Of a DNA stretch of 64,000 nt, positions 35,307-44,228 are shown in pieces (the first letter of the stretch is position 1; each line of letters begins with the position of its first letter). The stretch covers positions 166,307 through 230,306 of the forward strand of contig JAKQCX010000015.1 in NCBI GenBank assembly GCA_029558905.1, read 5' to 3'. Made by a program: the position numbers and the translations under genes. A model generated the notes under the pieces. It was not told where the DNA came from. It did no database searches and was given only the letters and a program-made list of their open reading frames with translations. The stretch comes from Pseudomonadota bacterium. GTDB taxonomy: Bacteria; Pseudomonadota; Gammaproteobacteria; Burkholderiales; Thiobacillaceae.

Positions 35307-36383
35307 TTGGAACTTGCATTCTTGCGCCAAGGTTCACGTCCCTTGATCGGGGTCGATGTTAGCTCATCGGCAGTGAAAATGCTTGAACTGGGCGAGGGAG
35401 GCAAGGGCGTCCGGCGCGTGGAGCGCTACGCCATCGTGTCCCTGCCGAAAGAGGCGGTGATGGATGGTGCCGTTGCCAAGGCCGAGCTCGTCGAGGCGGC
35501 CATGCGCGAGGCCTGGCGCAAGCTGGAATCCAGGACTCGGGACGTGGCCATGGCCCTGCCGGCATCGACGGTAATCACCAAGAAGGTCTTGTTGCCCGGC
35601 AGTGCGACCGACGCGGAGATCGAGGCACAGGTGGCCGCGGATGCCAATCAGATGGCGTCCTTCCCCTTGGATGAGGTGAGCCTGGATTATCAGATACTCG
35701 GCGCGAACGCCAAGAACCCCAATGAAAACGATGCCCTGCTGGTGGTGACCCGCAAGGAGCGGGTGGAGGAACGCGTGGCCGTGGCCGAGGCGGTCGGCCT
35801 CAAGCCGGTCATCATGGACGTGGATGCCTTTGCCATCCTCACGGCATATGAGCAGCTGGCGTTCCAGTTGCCGGATCATGGCCGGGGGCAGACCGTCGCC
35901 ATTGTCGACGTCGGTGCCCAGTCCACCCATTTCAACGTCCTGCACGACAACCAGCTGGTGTACCAGCGCGAGCATGCCCTGGGGGGCAATGCGCTGACCA
36001 GCGAGATCACTCGCCGCTTCGACATGACCCAGGAGGAGGCCGAGGACGCCAAGCGCAAGGGCCTGCTGCCGGAACGCTATGAATCCGAGGTATTGCAGCC
36101 CTTTCTGGATGCGGTTGCCCTGGAGATCAGCCGGGCCTTGCAGATGTTCTTTTCCGCGACTTCCTACCAGAAGGTCGACCACATCCTTCTGGCGGGTGGC
36201 TGCGCGGCCATTCCCGGGCTGGATGATGTGGTCCACGGCAAGACACAGACCAGTACCATCATTGCCAACCCTTTCGCGAAGATGGCCGTGTCCCCGAATG
36301 TCCGCGCGAGGCAACTGGCCTCGGATGCCCCCGCCTTGTTCGTGGCCTGCGGGCTGGCCTTGAGAAAGTTCGATCCGGCATGA
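35307..36383 (+). CDS. pilM: Type IV pilus inner-membrane platform protein PilM
   Basis: Actin-like (FtsA-fold) cytoplasmic protein of 358 aa starting MELAFLRQGSRPLIGVDVSSSAVKMLELG. ATP-binding segments are IGVDVSSSAVK at the start, IVDVGAQSTHFNVL in the middle and ILLAGGCAAIPGL late. It binds the N-terminal tail of PilN on the cytoplasmic side of the membrane. The start codon is TTG, supported by a GGGAGA ribosome site; the next Met would cut into the first ATP-binding strand. The stop overlaps the pilN start as ATGA. Confidence 0.95.
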   Translation: MELAFLRQGSRPLIGVDVSSSAVKMLELGEGGKGVRRVERYAIVSLPKEAVMDGAVAKAELVEAAMREAWRKLESRTRDVAMALPASTVITKKVLLPGSATDAEIEAQVAADANQMASFPLDEVSLDYQILGANAKNPNENDALLVVTRKERVEERVAVAEAVGLKPVIMDVDAFAILTAYEQLAFQLPDHGRGQTVAIVDVGAQSTHFNVLHDNQLVYQREHALGGNALTSEITRRFDMTQEEAEDAKRKGLLPERYESEVLQPFLDAVALEISRALQMFFSATSYQKVDHILLAGGCAAIPGLDDVVHGKTQTSTIIANPFAKMAVSPNVRARQLASDAPALFVACGLALRKFDPA

Positions 36384-36973
36384 CACCGATCCGCATCAAC
36401 CTCCTGCCTCATCGACAGATGAGGCGTGCCCGTATCCAGCGCATGTTCACCCTGCTGGCCGGCTTGTCCGCTGCCGTGGGCGTGGCGATCGTGGCAGCCG
36501 GACAATACTGGATCATCGATGCCCAGGAAAGACAGGAACGGCGCAATGCCTTCCTGCGCGAGGAGATCGCCAAGCTCGACAAGCAGATCTCCGAAATCGC
36601 GCAACTCAAACAAAAAACCAGCGATCTGCTGGCGCGCAAGGACGTGGTGGAATCCCTGCAGGTCAATCGCGCGGAATCCGTGCGCCTGTTTGATGAACTG
36701 GCCCGGCGCGTGCCCGAGGGGCTGTATATCAGGAACCTGAAGCAGGCCGGCGACAACTTCACGATCGTGGGGTACGCGCAATCCAGTGCCCGGGTCTCCA
36801 CATTCATGCGGGCTTTGGCGGCCTCACGGCTCTTTCAGGAGCCCACGCTCGTCGAAGTCAAGGCCGCGCAAGTGGGCAATCAGCGGCTGAACGAATTCAC
36901 CCTGAACGTGCAGATTGAACGCGGTGGCAAACCGGGTGACGTGGCGCCGGATCAGGCGGGAGGGGACGCATGA
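36380..36973 (+). CDS. pilN: Type IV pilus assembly protein PilN
   Basis: Bitopic inner-membrane protein of 197 aa. The short cytoplasmic tail IRINLLPHR is the conserved PilM-binding motif. A membrane helix (about 21-42), a coiled coil (RNAFLREEIAKLDKQISEIAQLKQK) and a ferredoxin-like periplasmic domain follow. It pairs with PilO to link the cytoplasmic platform to PilP and PilQ. It overlaps pilM and pilO by 4 b each. Confidence 0.95.
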   Translation: MTPIRINLLPHRQMRRARIQRMFTLLAGLSAAVGVAIVAAGQYWIIDAQERQERRNAFLREEIAKLDKQISEIAQLKQKTSDLLARKDVVESLQVNRAESVRLFDELARRVPEGLYIRNLKQAGDNFTIVGYAQSSARVSTFMRALAASRLFQEPTLVEVKAAQVGNQRLNEFTLNVQIERGGKPGDVAPDQAGGDA

Positions 36974-37593
36974 ACTGGTCCGATCTGAAGAATCTCGACC
37001 TCAAGGACATCGTCAGTGCGCCTGCCCCCGTGCGGGTCGTGCTGATCGCCCTGCTGTGCATCGGCATCGTGGCGCTGGGCTGGTATCTGGTCTGGTCGGA
37101 TGGCTTCAGCCAGATCGAGACCGCAAAGCAGGAAGAGGCCACGCTGAGGGAGTCCTTCACCAGGAAGAAGGTCCAGGCCTTCCATTACGACACCTACAAG
37201 CGGCGCCTGGTGGAAATCGAACAGTCCCTGGCCTCCCTCCTGCGGCAACTCCCCAACCGTTCGGAAATGGATGCCTTGCTGACTGACATCAACCAGGTGG
37301 GCGTTACCAAGGGACTCGAATTTGAGCTGTTCCGGCCGGGCGCGGAAACACCGGCGGAGTTCTATGCCACCCTGCCCGTGAACATTCGCGTGCTGGGCAG
37401 CTATGCGGATATCGGTGGCTTCGTGAACGATCTGGCCCAACTCCCACGGATTGTGACCCTGCACGACATTTCCCTCATGCCCACCAAGGACGGCGGCCCT
37501 CTCACCATGGAAGCCCGTGTGCAGACCTATCGCTATCTCGATGAGAACGAAATGGCCGCGCAAAGGCAGAAGCAGAAGGATGGGAAAAAATGA
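36970..37593 (+). CDS. pilO: Type IV pilus assembly protein PilO
   Basis: Bitopic protein of 207 aa with a membrane helix (about 24-44, PVRVVLIALLCIGIVALGWYLVW), a coiled coil rich in Glu and Lys, and a periplasmic ferredoxin-like domain (FFRPGAE-like, then IRVLGSYADIGGFVNDLAQLP). It forms the heterodimer with PilN that spans the periplasm. The stop overlaps the pilP start as ATGA. Confidence 0.95.
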   Translation: MNWSDLKNLDLKDIVSAPAPVRVVLIALLCIGIVALGWYLVWSDGFSQIETAKQEEATLRESFTRKKVQAFHYDTYKRRLVEIEQSLASLLRQLPNRSEMDALLTDINQVGVTKGLEFELFRPGAETPAEFYATLPVNIRVLGSYADIGGFVNDLAQLPRIVTLHDISLMPTKDGGPLTMEARVQTYRYLDENEMAAQRQKQKDGKK

Positions 37594-38087
37594 GATGGAC
37601 GGTCCTGCTCCTGACATTCTTGCTGACTGCGTGTGTACAGGATGAATTTGCCGACCTGAGGACATTCATGGCCCAGACCGGGCAGGATGGACAGCATGCG
37701 CTGGAGCCACTGCCCCAGTTGAAACCGGTGGATGAATTCCAGTTTCGGCCCGGAGAGCTCCCGGATCCCTTCAAGCCCCGCAAGATGCGGCCAAGCGAAG
37801 GCACGGGGGGCATACAGCCAGATCTGAACCGGCAAAGGGAATATCTGGAGAATTTTCCGCTGGATGCCCTGCGCATGGTGGGCACGCTGCAAAAGGCGGG
37901 TCAGCGCTATGCCCTGATCAAGACACCGGACGGTTCCGTCAACAGCGTCCGAACCGGCAACTACCTGGGCCAGAACTATGGCCTGGTGGTGCGCATTACG
38001 GATTCCGAGGTGGAGTTGAGGGAAATGCTCCAGGATGGTGCCGGTGCGTGGACAGAATCAAAGGCCGTTTTGGCCCTGCAGGAGTAA
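37590..38087 (+). CDS. pilP: Type IV pilus lipoprotein PilP
   Basis: Lipoprotein of 165 aa. The signal sequence MRWTVLLLTFLLTAC ends in a lipobox with the lipid-bearing Cys15, so it is anchored in the inner membrane. The middle is unstructured and Pro-rich. The C-terminal HR domain (about 85-160) has FPLDALRMVGTLQKAGQRYALIK. It connects the PilNO dimer with the N0 domain of the secretin PilQ. Confidence 0.94.
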   Translation: MRWTVLLLTFLLTACVQDEFADLRTFMAQTGQDGQHALEPLPQLKPVDEFQFRPGELPDPFKPRKMRPSEGTGGIQPDLNRQREYLENFPLDALRMVGTLQKAGQRYALIKTPDGSVNSVRTGNYLGQNYGLVVRITDSEVELREMLQDGAGAWTESKAVLALQE

Positions 38088-38090
38088 GCT

Positions 38091-40334
38091 ATGAATGTGA
38101 TCGCACGTGTATTGCACCGGGTGGCATCTCCCAGGGGGATTTCCCGGGTCGGGGTGCTGCTGGCAGGGTTGTCTGCGACCCTGGCCTGGGGGGCACAGAA
38201 CGGTCTGATGGCGGTCTCCGTCAGCAAAGGCAAGGACGATGCCCAGATCGTCAAGATCCAGTTCAAGCAGAATGTGGCGGTGGAACCGGTCACGTTCACC
38301 ACGAGCAACCCCAATCGCCTGGTGCTGGATTTCGCCGACACCAGCAGCGCCCTGGGCCGTGGCACCGAAGAGGTCAACACCGGTGCCATCAGGAGCTACC
38401 AGGCCGTGCAGTCCGGGGAACGGACCCGCCTGGTGATCAACCTGACCGGCCCCGCCAGCTACGAAGTGCGCAGGGACAAGAACACGGTATTCGCCGTCCT
38501 GCAGGCCAGCGGGCGGGAGACGCAACGTGTCGGCAAGATGGCGTCGCCCGCGGCCGTGGCGAGCCCGCGCTACGCGGTGCGCGACGTGGAGTTCAAGCGC
38601 GGGAACGATGGCGAGGGACGCATCATCGTCACGCTCTCCGCGCCGGGTGCCAGTCTCGATATCCAGCAAAAGGGCAAGACCATCCAGGTGGATCTCATGC
38701 AGACCACCCTGCCCGCGCCGTTGCAGCGCCGTCTGGACGTCTCCGACTTTGCCACCCCGGCCCGACTGGTGGAGACCTTCCAGCAGGACGGCAACACGCG
38801 CCTGGTGGTGACGCCTCGCGGCAAGTGGGACTATTACGCCTATCAGGTCGGCGATCAGGTCATCGTGGAACTGCGGTCCCTGGACGACCCGCAGGCCAGG
38901 GCGGATCGCCCCGTTTACAGCGGCGAGAAACTGTCCCTGAACTTCCAGAACGTGGATGTGCGTGCCGTGCTGCAGGTCATCGCCGATTTCACCGGCCTGA
39001 ACATCATCGCCAGCGATACCGTGACCGGCAACATCACCCTGCGCCTCAAGGACGTGCCCTGGGACCAGGCCCTGGACATCATCATGCGTTCGCGCGGGTT
39101 GGACAAGCGCATGTCCGGCAATGTCATCTGGATCGCACCCCGGGATGAGCTGGCCGCCAAGGAGAAGGCCGAGAAGGAGGCCAAGAAATCCATGGAGGAG
39201 CTGGAGTCGCTGCAGACCCGCAGCTACAGGCTGAACTATGTACGCGCGGATGATGCCGCGGTCATGCTGGCGGGAGGCTCGAGGCGCGGTATCCGCAGCG
39301 AGGATGAAGCCACCTGCAGTCCGAGCTCCCAGGGCATCAAGAGCGAGAGCGATACATCGGGCCAGGCCGGCCTGAGCGCCACGGGTGCACCACCCACGGC
39401 GACGGGGACCGGACAGGGCAGCCAGTGGACAGGGCGCGTGCTGTCCAACCGGGGAGGGTCATCCTACGATCTGACCACCAATACGCTGATCGTCACGGAT
39501 ACGCTGGACAGGCATGCCGCGGTCGAGGAGGTGCTGAAGGAAATCGACGTGCCCATGCGTCAGGTCATGATCGAGGCGCGCATCGTCGTGGCAGACGACA
39601 CATTCGGACGTGATCTGGGTGTACGGCTGGGGCTGTCGACGCGTGGCAGTCCGGGTGGCGCCCGCATCGGCCTGTCCTCGACCGGTGCCGCGTCGCAGAC
39701 CACGGCGACGGGCACGGGTGCGATCAGCAGCACGGGTTACAACGTGAACCTGCCCAACGCCACGGGCGTAGCAAATGCCGGCACGATTGGGCTCACCATC
39801 CTCAATGCGGCCGCTAACACCATGCTGTCCCTGGAGCTCCAGGCTCTGGAAGCCGATAACCGTGGCAAGATCGTATCCAACCCGCGCGTGGTGACCACCA
39901 ACCTGAAGCCCGCGGTCATCCTGCAGGGCACCCAGATTCCTTACCAGACCGTGAGTCAGAGCGGAACACAGACCCAGTTCAAGGATGCCCTGCTGTGTCT
40001 GCTGGTGTCGCCCCAGGTGCTCAACAACGACGCGGTGATCCTGAACGTGGAGGTGCAGAAGGATGCTCAGGGGGTCAATACGACCGCAGGCCCGGCAATC
40101 AACGTGAAGCGCGTGAAGACCCAGGTGCGCGTCAACAACGGCGAGACCGCCATCCTGGGCGGCATCTTCGAGCAGACCACGCGGGACGACACCAGCAAGG
40201 TGCCCCTGCTGGGCGACCTGCCCATTCTGGGACATCTGTTCAAATCCAACAGCAAGACCGATGAGAAATCCGAGTTGCTGATCTTCCTGACGCCCAGGCT
40301 GATCGACGAGGGCATGGTGAGCCGCCTGTACTGA
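38091..40334 (+). CDS. pilQ: Type IV pilus outer-membrane secretin PilQ
   Basis: Outer-membrane pore subunit of 747 aa through which the pilus fibre leaves. After a signal peptide (to about residue 36) comes an AMIN wall-binding domain (about 40-230), the N0/STN domain around ALQ-like LNFQNVDVRAVLQVIADFTGLN (about 280), an N1 domain with a Gly, Ser and Thr-rich insertion (residues 400-460), and the secretin domain (about 500-742) ending PILGHLFKSNSKTDEKSELL and LTPRLI. A second Thr/Gly/Ala-rich loop lies near residue 540. The start at 38091 has a GGAG ribosome site 3 b after pilP. Confidence 0.95.
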   Translation: MNVIARVLHRVASPRGISRVGVLLAGLSATLAWGAQNGLMAVSVSKGKDDAQIVKIQFKQNVAVEPVTFTTSNPNRLVLDFADTSSALGRGTEEVNTGAIRSYQAVQSGERTRLVINLTGPASYEVRRDKNTVFAVLQASGRETQRVGKMASPAAVASPRYAVRDVEFKRGNDGEGRIIVTLSAPGASLDIQQKGKTIQVDLMQTTLPAPLQRRLDVSDFATPARLVETFQQDGNTRLVVTPRGKWDYYAYQVGDQVIVELRSLDDPQARADRPVYSGEKLSLNFQNVDVRAVLQVIADFTGLNIIASDTVTGNITLRLKDVPWDQALDIIMRSRGLDKRMSGNVIWIAPRDELAAKEKAEKEAKKSMEELESLQTRSYRLNYVRADDAAVMLAGGSRRGIRSEDEATCSPSSQGIKSESDTSGQAGLSATGAPPTATGTGQGSQWTGRVLSNRGGSSYDLTTNTLIVTDTLDRHAAVEEVLKEIDVPMRQVMIEARIVVADDTFGRDLGVRLGLSTRGSPGGARIGLSSTGAASQTTATGTGAISSTGYNVNLPNATGVANAGTIGLTILNAAANTMLSLELQALEADNRGKIVSNPRVVTTNLKPAVILQGTQIPYQTVSQSGTQTQFKDALLCLLVSPQVLNNDAVILNVEVQKDAQGVNTTAGPAINVKRVKTQVRVNNGETAILGGIFEQTTRDDTSKVPLLGDLPILGHLFKSNSKTDEKSELLIFLTPRLIDEGMVSRLY

Positions 40335-40472
40335 AGCCGGCCCCTTCATCCCGGCACAGGGGGCTCCTTCCCCTTTTCATACCGGAAAACCGGGGCGCTT
40401 GCGCCAACGCGGTGAAACAACGCGATCCATGACGTCGGCTCCTGGCGCTTGCGTCGGCAGGCTAGCTCGGCC

Positions 40473-40658
40473 TTAAAGCACGAGCAACAGCCGTTCTAGC
40501 AGCAAGGCCAGGAGCAAGAGGACCAGCAATGCCAGCAGAGCCTTGCCCAGAATCCCGGTGTAGCGCAGCCAGCGCCGGTCCTGGCTGAGCGCATAGCCCA
40601 GCAACCCCAGGATGAGAAGCCCGCCGCCGGCGAGGAGCAGAAGTCGGAGGGCGAGCAT
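40473..40658 (-). CDS. Micro membrane protein coupled to lpxC
   Basis: Protein of 61 aa made almost wholly of two hydrophobic helices (about 2-23 and 36-60; Leu makes up nearly half) separated by a basic loop, SQDRRWLRYTG. Its start overlaps the lpxC stop as TGATG, the same coupling seen between real operon partners in this cluster, and the frame remains open to a clean TAA. No homologue is known to me. It may be a small regulator or structural partner near LpxC, the committed enzyme of lipid A synthesis, or just a terminal operon gene of unknown role. Confidence 0.6.
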   Translation of the reverse strand: MLALRLLLLAGGGLLILGLLGYALSQDRRWLRYTGILGKALLALLVLLLLALLLERLLLVL

Positions 40659-41572
40659 CAGGCGGGCGGCGGATACAGCGCGAGCAGCGCTTTGGGGGCC
40701 TGGCGTGCGTCCGGATATTCCTGCCAGGTCCAGGCTTCCGGGGTGGCCATGAGGGTACGCAGCAGCGTGTTGTTGAGGCCATGGCCGGACTTGTAGGCGG
40801 TGAAGGCGCCCAGGATGGGATGGCCGGTCAGGTACAGGTCTCCCACCGCATCCAGCACCTTGTGCTTGACGAACTCATCCGCATAGCGCAGCCCCTCCGT
40901 GTTCAGGATGCGGTAGTCATCCAGCACGATGGCGTTGTCCAGGGTACCGCCCAGGGCCAGGCCGTGGCTGCGCAGATATTCCACGTCACGGGTGAATCCG
41001 AAGGTGCGGGCACGACTGACTTCCTGCACATAGGACTGTCGACCGAAGTCCAGGGTGATCTCCGTTGGGGTATTGCGCAACAGCGGGTGATCGAAATCGA
41101 TGCGGAAGGTCAGGCTGTAGCCCTCGTAGGGCTCGAACCGGGCCCATTTGTCCCCCTCTTCGACACGCAGCGCCTGCCTGACGCGGATGAAGCGCTTGGG
41201 GGCCTGCAGCATCCGGATGCCGGCGGATTGCAGCAGGTAGACGAAGGGTGCAGCGGAACCGTCCAGTATGGGTACTTCGGGCCCGTCGATGTCGATGTGC
41301 AGGTTGTCGATGCCCAGACCGGCCAGGGCCGACATGAGGTGCTCCACGGTGGCGATGCGCACGCCATCGGCCTCCAGGGCGGAACACAGGCGGGTATCCA
41401 CCACCCGTTCAGGCGCGATGCGGAAGGGCCTGGAGGTCGGCAGGTCGGTGCGCTGGAAGACGATGCCGGTGTGCTCGTCCGCCGGGCGCATCACCAGGGT
41501 GACGCGTGCCCCGGTATGCAGTCCCACGCCGGTGGTTTGCACCGGGGTCTTGATGGTGCGCTGCGGGATCAT
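40658..41572 (-). CDS. lpxC: UDP-3-O-acyl-N-acetylglucosamine deacetylase LpxC
   Basis: Zinc deacetylase of 304 aa that commits UDP-GlcNAc to lipid A synthesis. The start MIPQRTIKTPVQTTGVGLHTG is the family N-terminus. The metal site has His in VEHLMSAL, His in FVKHKVLDAVGD and the Asp four residues later; the catalytic His lies in KSGHGLNN. A GAGG ribosome site precedes the ATG at 41572. In E. coli LpxC is controlled by FtsH proteolysis of its C-terminal tail; here the tail ends ALLALYPPPA and differs. It is the penultimate gene of the dcw cluster, 153 b after ftsZ. Confidence 0.97.
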   Translation of the reverse strand: MIPQRTIKTPVQTTGVGLHTGARVTLVMRPADEHTGIVFQRTDLPTSRPFRIAPERVVDTRLCSALEADGVRIATVEHLMSALAGLGIDNLHIDIDGPEVPILDGSAAPFVYLLQSAGIRMLQAPKRFIRVRQALRVEEGDKWARFEPYEGYSLTFRIDFDHPLLRNTPTEITLDFGRQSYVQEVSRARTFGFTRDVEYLRSHGLALGGTLDNAIVLDDYRILNTEGLRYADEFVKHKVLDAVGDLYLTGHPILGAFTAYKSGHGLNNTLLRTLMATPEAWTWQEYPDARQAPKALLALYPPPA

Positions 41573-41603
41573 GGCCTCACCCGATGACAAGGGGACAATG
41601 TTA

Positions 41604-41633
41604 CCCGGCCAGGCGGGAGGGCGCCTGACCGGG
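41604..41633 (-). other. Intercistronic hairpin between ftsZ and lpxC
   Basis: On the minus strand CCCGGTCAGGCG and CGCCTGGCCGGG form a 12-bp stem (one G-U pair) with a 6-b loop. A second hairpin lies at 41675-41699 (9-bp stem). Neither is followed by a T-run, so they are not typical intrinsic terminators. Confidence 0.5.
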
Positions 41634-41725
41634 TTGCATGGCCGTCACCCACGGCCGGGACCGGACATGCCTGCGACGGGCCCGCGCGCAGGGTCCGTCG
41701 CGCGCAGCGGGAGGCAGGGTACGCC

Positions 41726-42913
41726 TCAGTCTGCCTGCTTGCGCAGAAACGCCGGGATATCCAGGGTATCGATGCCGGCGGACTGGGCCACCTCCACTGC
41801 GGCCTGGCTGTTGCGACGGTGGCGCATGATGGTGGGGGTCTCATAGTTGCCATCCAGTCCGCCCAGGGGCAGGGGGTCATGTGTGCCGGTGGCCTGCTGA
41901 TAGGCCGGGGGTTGCACGAGGGTGATCTCCGGTTTGGCCTTGGCGGCCCGCACGGGGTTGCCCAGGCCGGTGGCCACCATGGTGACGCGCAGTCCGTCTG
42001 CCAGGGCCTCGTCCAGGGATGTGCCGACGATGACCGTGGCTTCCTCCGCGGCGAAGCCCTGGATGGTGTTCATGACCTCGTAGTATTCCTCCAGGGTGAG
42101 GCTGTCGTTGGCGCTGATGTTCACCAGCACGCCACGCGCACCCTTGAGATCCACGTTTTCCAGCAGGGGGCTGGCCACGGCCGCCTCGGCCGCTTCGCGG
42201 GCGCGGCTTTCGCCACTGGCCTGGGCGGAACCCATCATGGCCATACCCACCTCGCTCATCACCGTCTTCACGTCGGCGAAGTCCACGTTGATGAGGCCGG
42301 GATTGCTGATGATCTCGGCGATGCCGGACACGGCGCTGTGCAGCACGTCGTTGGCGGCGATGAAGGCGTCGCTGAGCTTGGTCTTGCCGCCCAGCACCTG
42401 GATCAGCTTTTCATTGGGGATGACGATGAGGCTGTCCACGTGCTCGGACAGGGCCTTGAGGCCCTGCTCGGCCGAGCGCATGCGTTTGGCCTGCTCGAAC
42501 ACGAAAGGCTTGGTCACCACGGCCACCGCCAGGATGCCCAGGTCCTTGGCGACCTCCGCCACCACGGGGGCGGCGCCGGTACCCGTGCCACCGCCCATGC
42601 CGGCGGCGATGAACAGCATGTCGGCGTTGTCGATGAGCTCGGCGATGCGTTCCCGATCCTCCAGGGCGGCCTCGCGGCCCACCTCCGGCCTGCCTCCCGC
42701 ACCCAGACCCTTGGTGGCTGAATTGCCGATCTGCAGCTGGATCGGGGCCGCATTGCGCTTCAGGGCCTGGGAATCGGTGTTGATGGCGATGAACTCTACG
42801 CCGGTCATGCCCTGCCTGATCATGTGGTCCACGGCATTGCCGCCGCATCCGCCTACTCCGATGACCTTGATCACTGCATCCTGGGTGTGCATGTCTTCCA
42901 GTTCGAACAGCAT
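41726..42913 (-). CDS. ftsZ: Cell division protein FtsZ
   Basis: Tubulin-like GTPase of 395 aa that forms the division ring. The GTP-binding core has VIGVGGCGGNAVDHM, the tubulin signature GGGTGTGAAP and NVDFADVKTVM. A flexible linker (about 320-380) is followed by the conserved C-terminal peptide DIPAFLRKQAD, which binds FtsA, ZipA and SlmA. An AGGAGG ribosome site lies 9 b before the ATG. A very stable hairpin lies between ftsA and this gene. The slmA gene in this window encodes a known antagonist. Confidence 0.98.
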   Translation of the reverse strand: MLFELEDMHTQDAVIKVIGVGGCGGNAVDHMIRQGMTGVEFIAINTDSQALKRNAAPIQLQIGNSATKGLGAGGRPEVGREAALEDRERIAELIDNADMLFIAAGMGGGTGTGAAPVVAEVAKDLGILAVAVVTKPFVFEQAKRMRSAEQGLKALSEHVDSLIVIPNEKLIQVLGGKTKLSDAFIAANDVLHSAVSGIAEIISNPGLINVDFADVKTVMSEVGMAMMGSAQASGESRAREAAEAAVASPLLENVDLKGARGVLVNISANDSLTLEEYYEVMNTIQGFAAEEATVIVGTSLDEALADGLRVTMVATGLGNPVRAAKAKPEITLVQPPAYQQATGTHDPLPLGGLDGNYETPTIMRHRRNSQAAVEVAQSAGIDTLDIPAFLRKQAD

Positions 42914-42958
42914 TTTTCATCCCTCCTGTAAAGAAACGGGTACTACGCGCGCATAACA

Positions 42959-42988
42959 TCAGGCACGGGCCGTCCGGCCCGTGCCTGA
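42959..42988 (-). other. Very stable intercistronic hairpin between ftsA and ftsZ
   Basis: TCAGGCACGGGCC and GGCCCGTGCCTGA form a perfect 13-bp stem around a 4-b loop, beginning one base after the ftsA stop codon. No T-run follows, so it is probably not an intrinsic terminator. It lies about 45 b before the ftsZ start and could be an RNA processing or stability element. Confidence 0.7.
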
Positions 42989-42989
42989 T

Positions 42990-44228
42990 TCAAAAAGTCT
43001 GCAGAAACCATTGCCTCATGCGTTCCAGCACATGCCGGAAACTGGCTCCCGGGATGCGGGACGCCAGTTCGATTTCGTGTTTTTCCAGGCCGGCCAGGAG
43101 AAGGCCCACGCTGGTGGCATAGCGTGGGTTGCGCACCCGCTCGGACAGTCCGCCCACGTATTCCGGGATGCCAATGCGCACCGGCATGTGAAACACCTCC
43201 TCGGCCAGCTCCGTCATGCCCTTCATGAGGCTGGCGCCCCCGGCCAGGACCAGGCCGGAGGAGACCTGTTCCTCGAAACCGGAGCGCCGCAGTTCTTCCT
43301 GCACCAGGCTGAACAGTTCTTCCACGCGCGGTTCGATGACTTCCGACAGGAGCTGTTTCGACAGCATGCGTGGGCCCCGCTCGCCGATGCCCGGCACCTC
43401 GATCATGTCGTCCCGGGCCGCCAGCTGACGCAGGGCGATGCCATGCTGGATCTTCAGATCCTCCGCCTCGCGCGTGGGGGTGCGCAGGGTCATGGCGATG
43501 TCGTTGGTGATCTGATCGCCCGCCACGGGGATCACCGCCACATGCTGGATGGCGCCACGCGTGAATACGGCGATGTCCGTGGTGCCGCCGCCGATGTCCA
43601 CCAAGCACACCCCCAGGTCCTTTTCGTCGTCGTTCAGCACCGCGTGGCTGGAGGCCAGGGGCTGCAGTACCAGGTCGCTCACCTCCAGACCGCAGCGACG
43701 CACGCACTTGACGATGTTCTGCGCCGCGGACACGGCGCCGGTGACGATGTGCACCTTCACCTCCAGGCGCACGCCGGACATGCCCAGCGGCTCGCGCACG
43801 CCGTCCTGGCCGTCGATGATGAATTCCTGCGGCAGCACGTGCAGGATCTGCTGGTCGGCGGGAATGTTCAGGGCGCGGGCGATTTCCACCACCCGGTCCA
43901 CATCCGCCTGGCTCACCTCCCGGTCGCGGATGGGCAGCATGCCGCTGGAGTTCTGGGCCTTGATGTGGCTGCCGGCGATGCCGGTGTAGACCTGGGTGAT
44001 CTTGCAGTTGGCCATCAGCTCGGCCTCTTCCAGGGCGCGTTGGATGGCGGATACGGTGGACTCGATGTTGACCACCACGCCTTTTTTCAGGCCCCGGGAA
44101 GGTGCCTGGCCCATGCCGATGATGGACAGCCCGCCCTCCGGCAGCACCTCGCCCACCAGGGCGACGATCTTGGAGGTGCCGATGTCCAGGCCCACGATCA
44201 GATCCTTGTTTTCGCGTATCTGTTTCAT
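42990..44228 (-). CDS. ftsA: Cell division protein FtsA
   Basis: Actin-like protein of 412 aa that tethers FtsZ to the membrane. ATP-binding segments are LIVGLDIGTSKIVALVGEV, LVDIGGGTTDIAVFTRGAI and LVLAGGASLMKGM. The C-terminal amphipathic helix (RHVLERMRQWFLQTF) is the membrane anchor. It overlaps ftsQ as ATGA. Confidence 0.97.
   Translation of the reverse strand: MKQIRENKDLIVGLDIGTSKIVALVGEVLPEGGLSIIGMGQAPSRGLKKGVVVNIESTVSAIQRALEEAELMANCKITQVYTGIAGSHIKAQNSSGMLPIRDREVSQADVDRVVEIARALNIPADQQILHVLPQEFIIDGQDGVREPLGMSGVRLEVKVHIVTGAVSAAQNIVKCVRRCGLEVSDLVLQPLASSHAVLNDDEKDLGVCLVDIGGGTTDIAVFTRGAIQHVAVIPVAGDQITNDIAMTLRTPTREAEDLKIQHGIALRQLAARDDMIEVPGIGERGPRMLSKQLLSEVIEPRVEELFSLVQEELRRSGFEEQVSSGLVLAGGASLMKGMTELAEEVFHMPVRIGIPEYVGGLSERVRNPRYATSVGLLLAGLEKHEIELASRIPGASFRHVLERMRQWFLQTF

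Noticed and set aside
42959..42988. Intrinsic terminator between ftsA and ftsZ
   Set aside because: The hairpin is strong, but no T-run follows on the coding strand; it is listed as an intercistronic hairpin instead.
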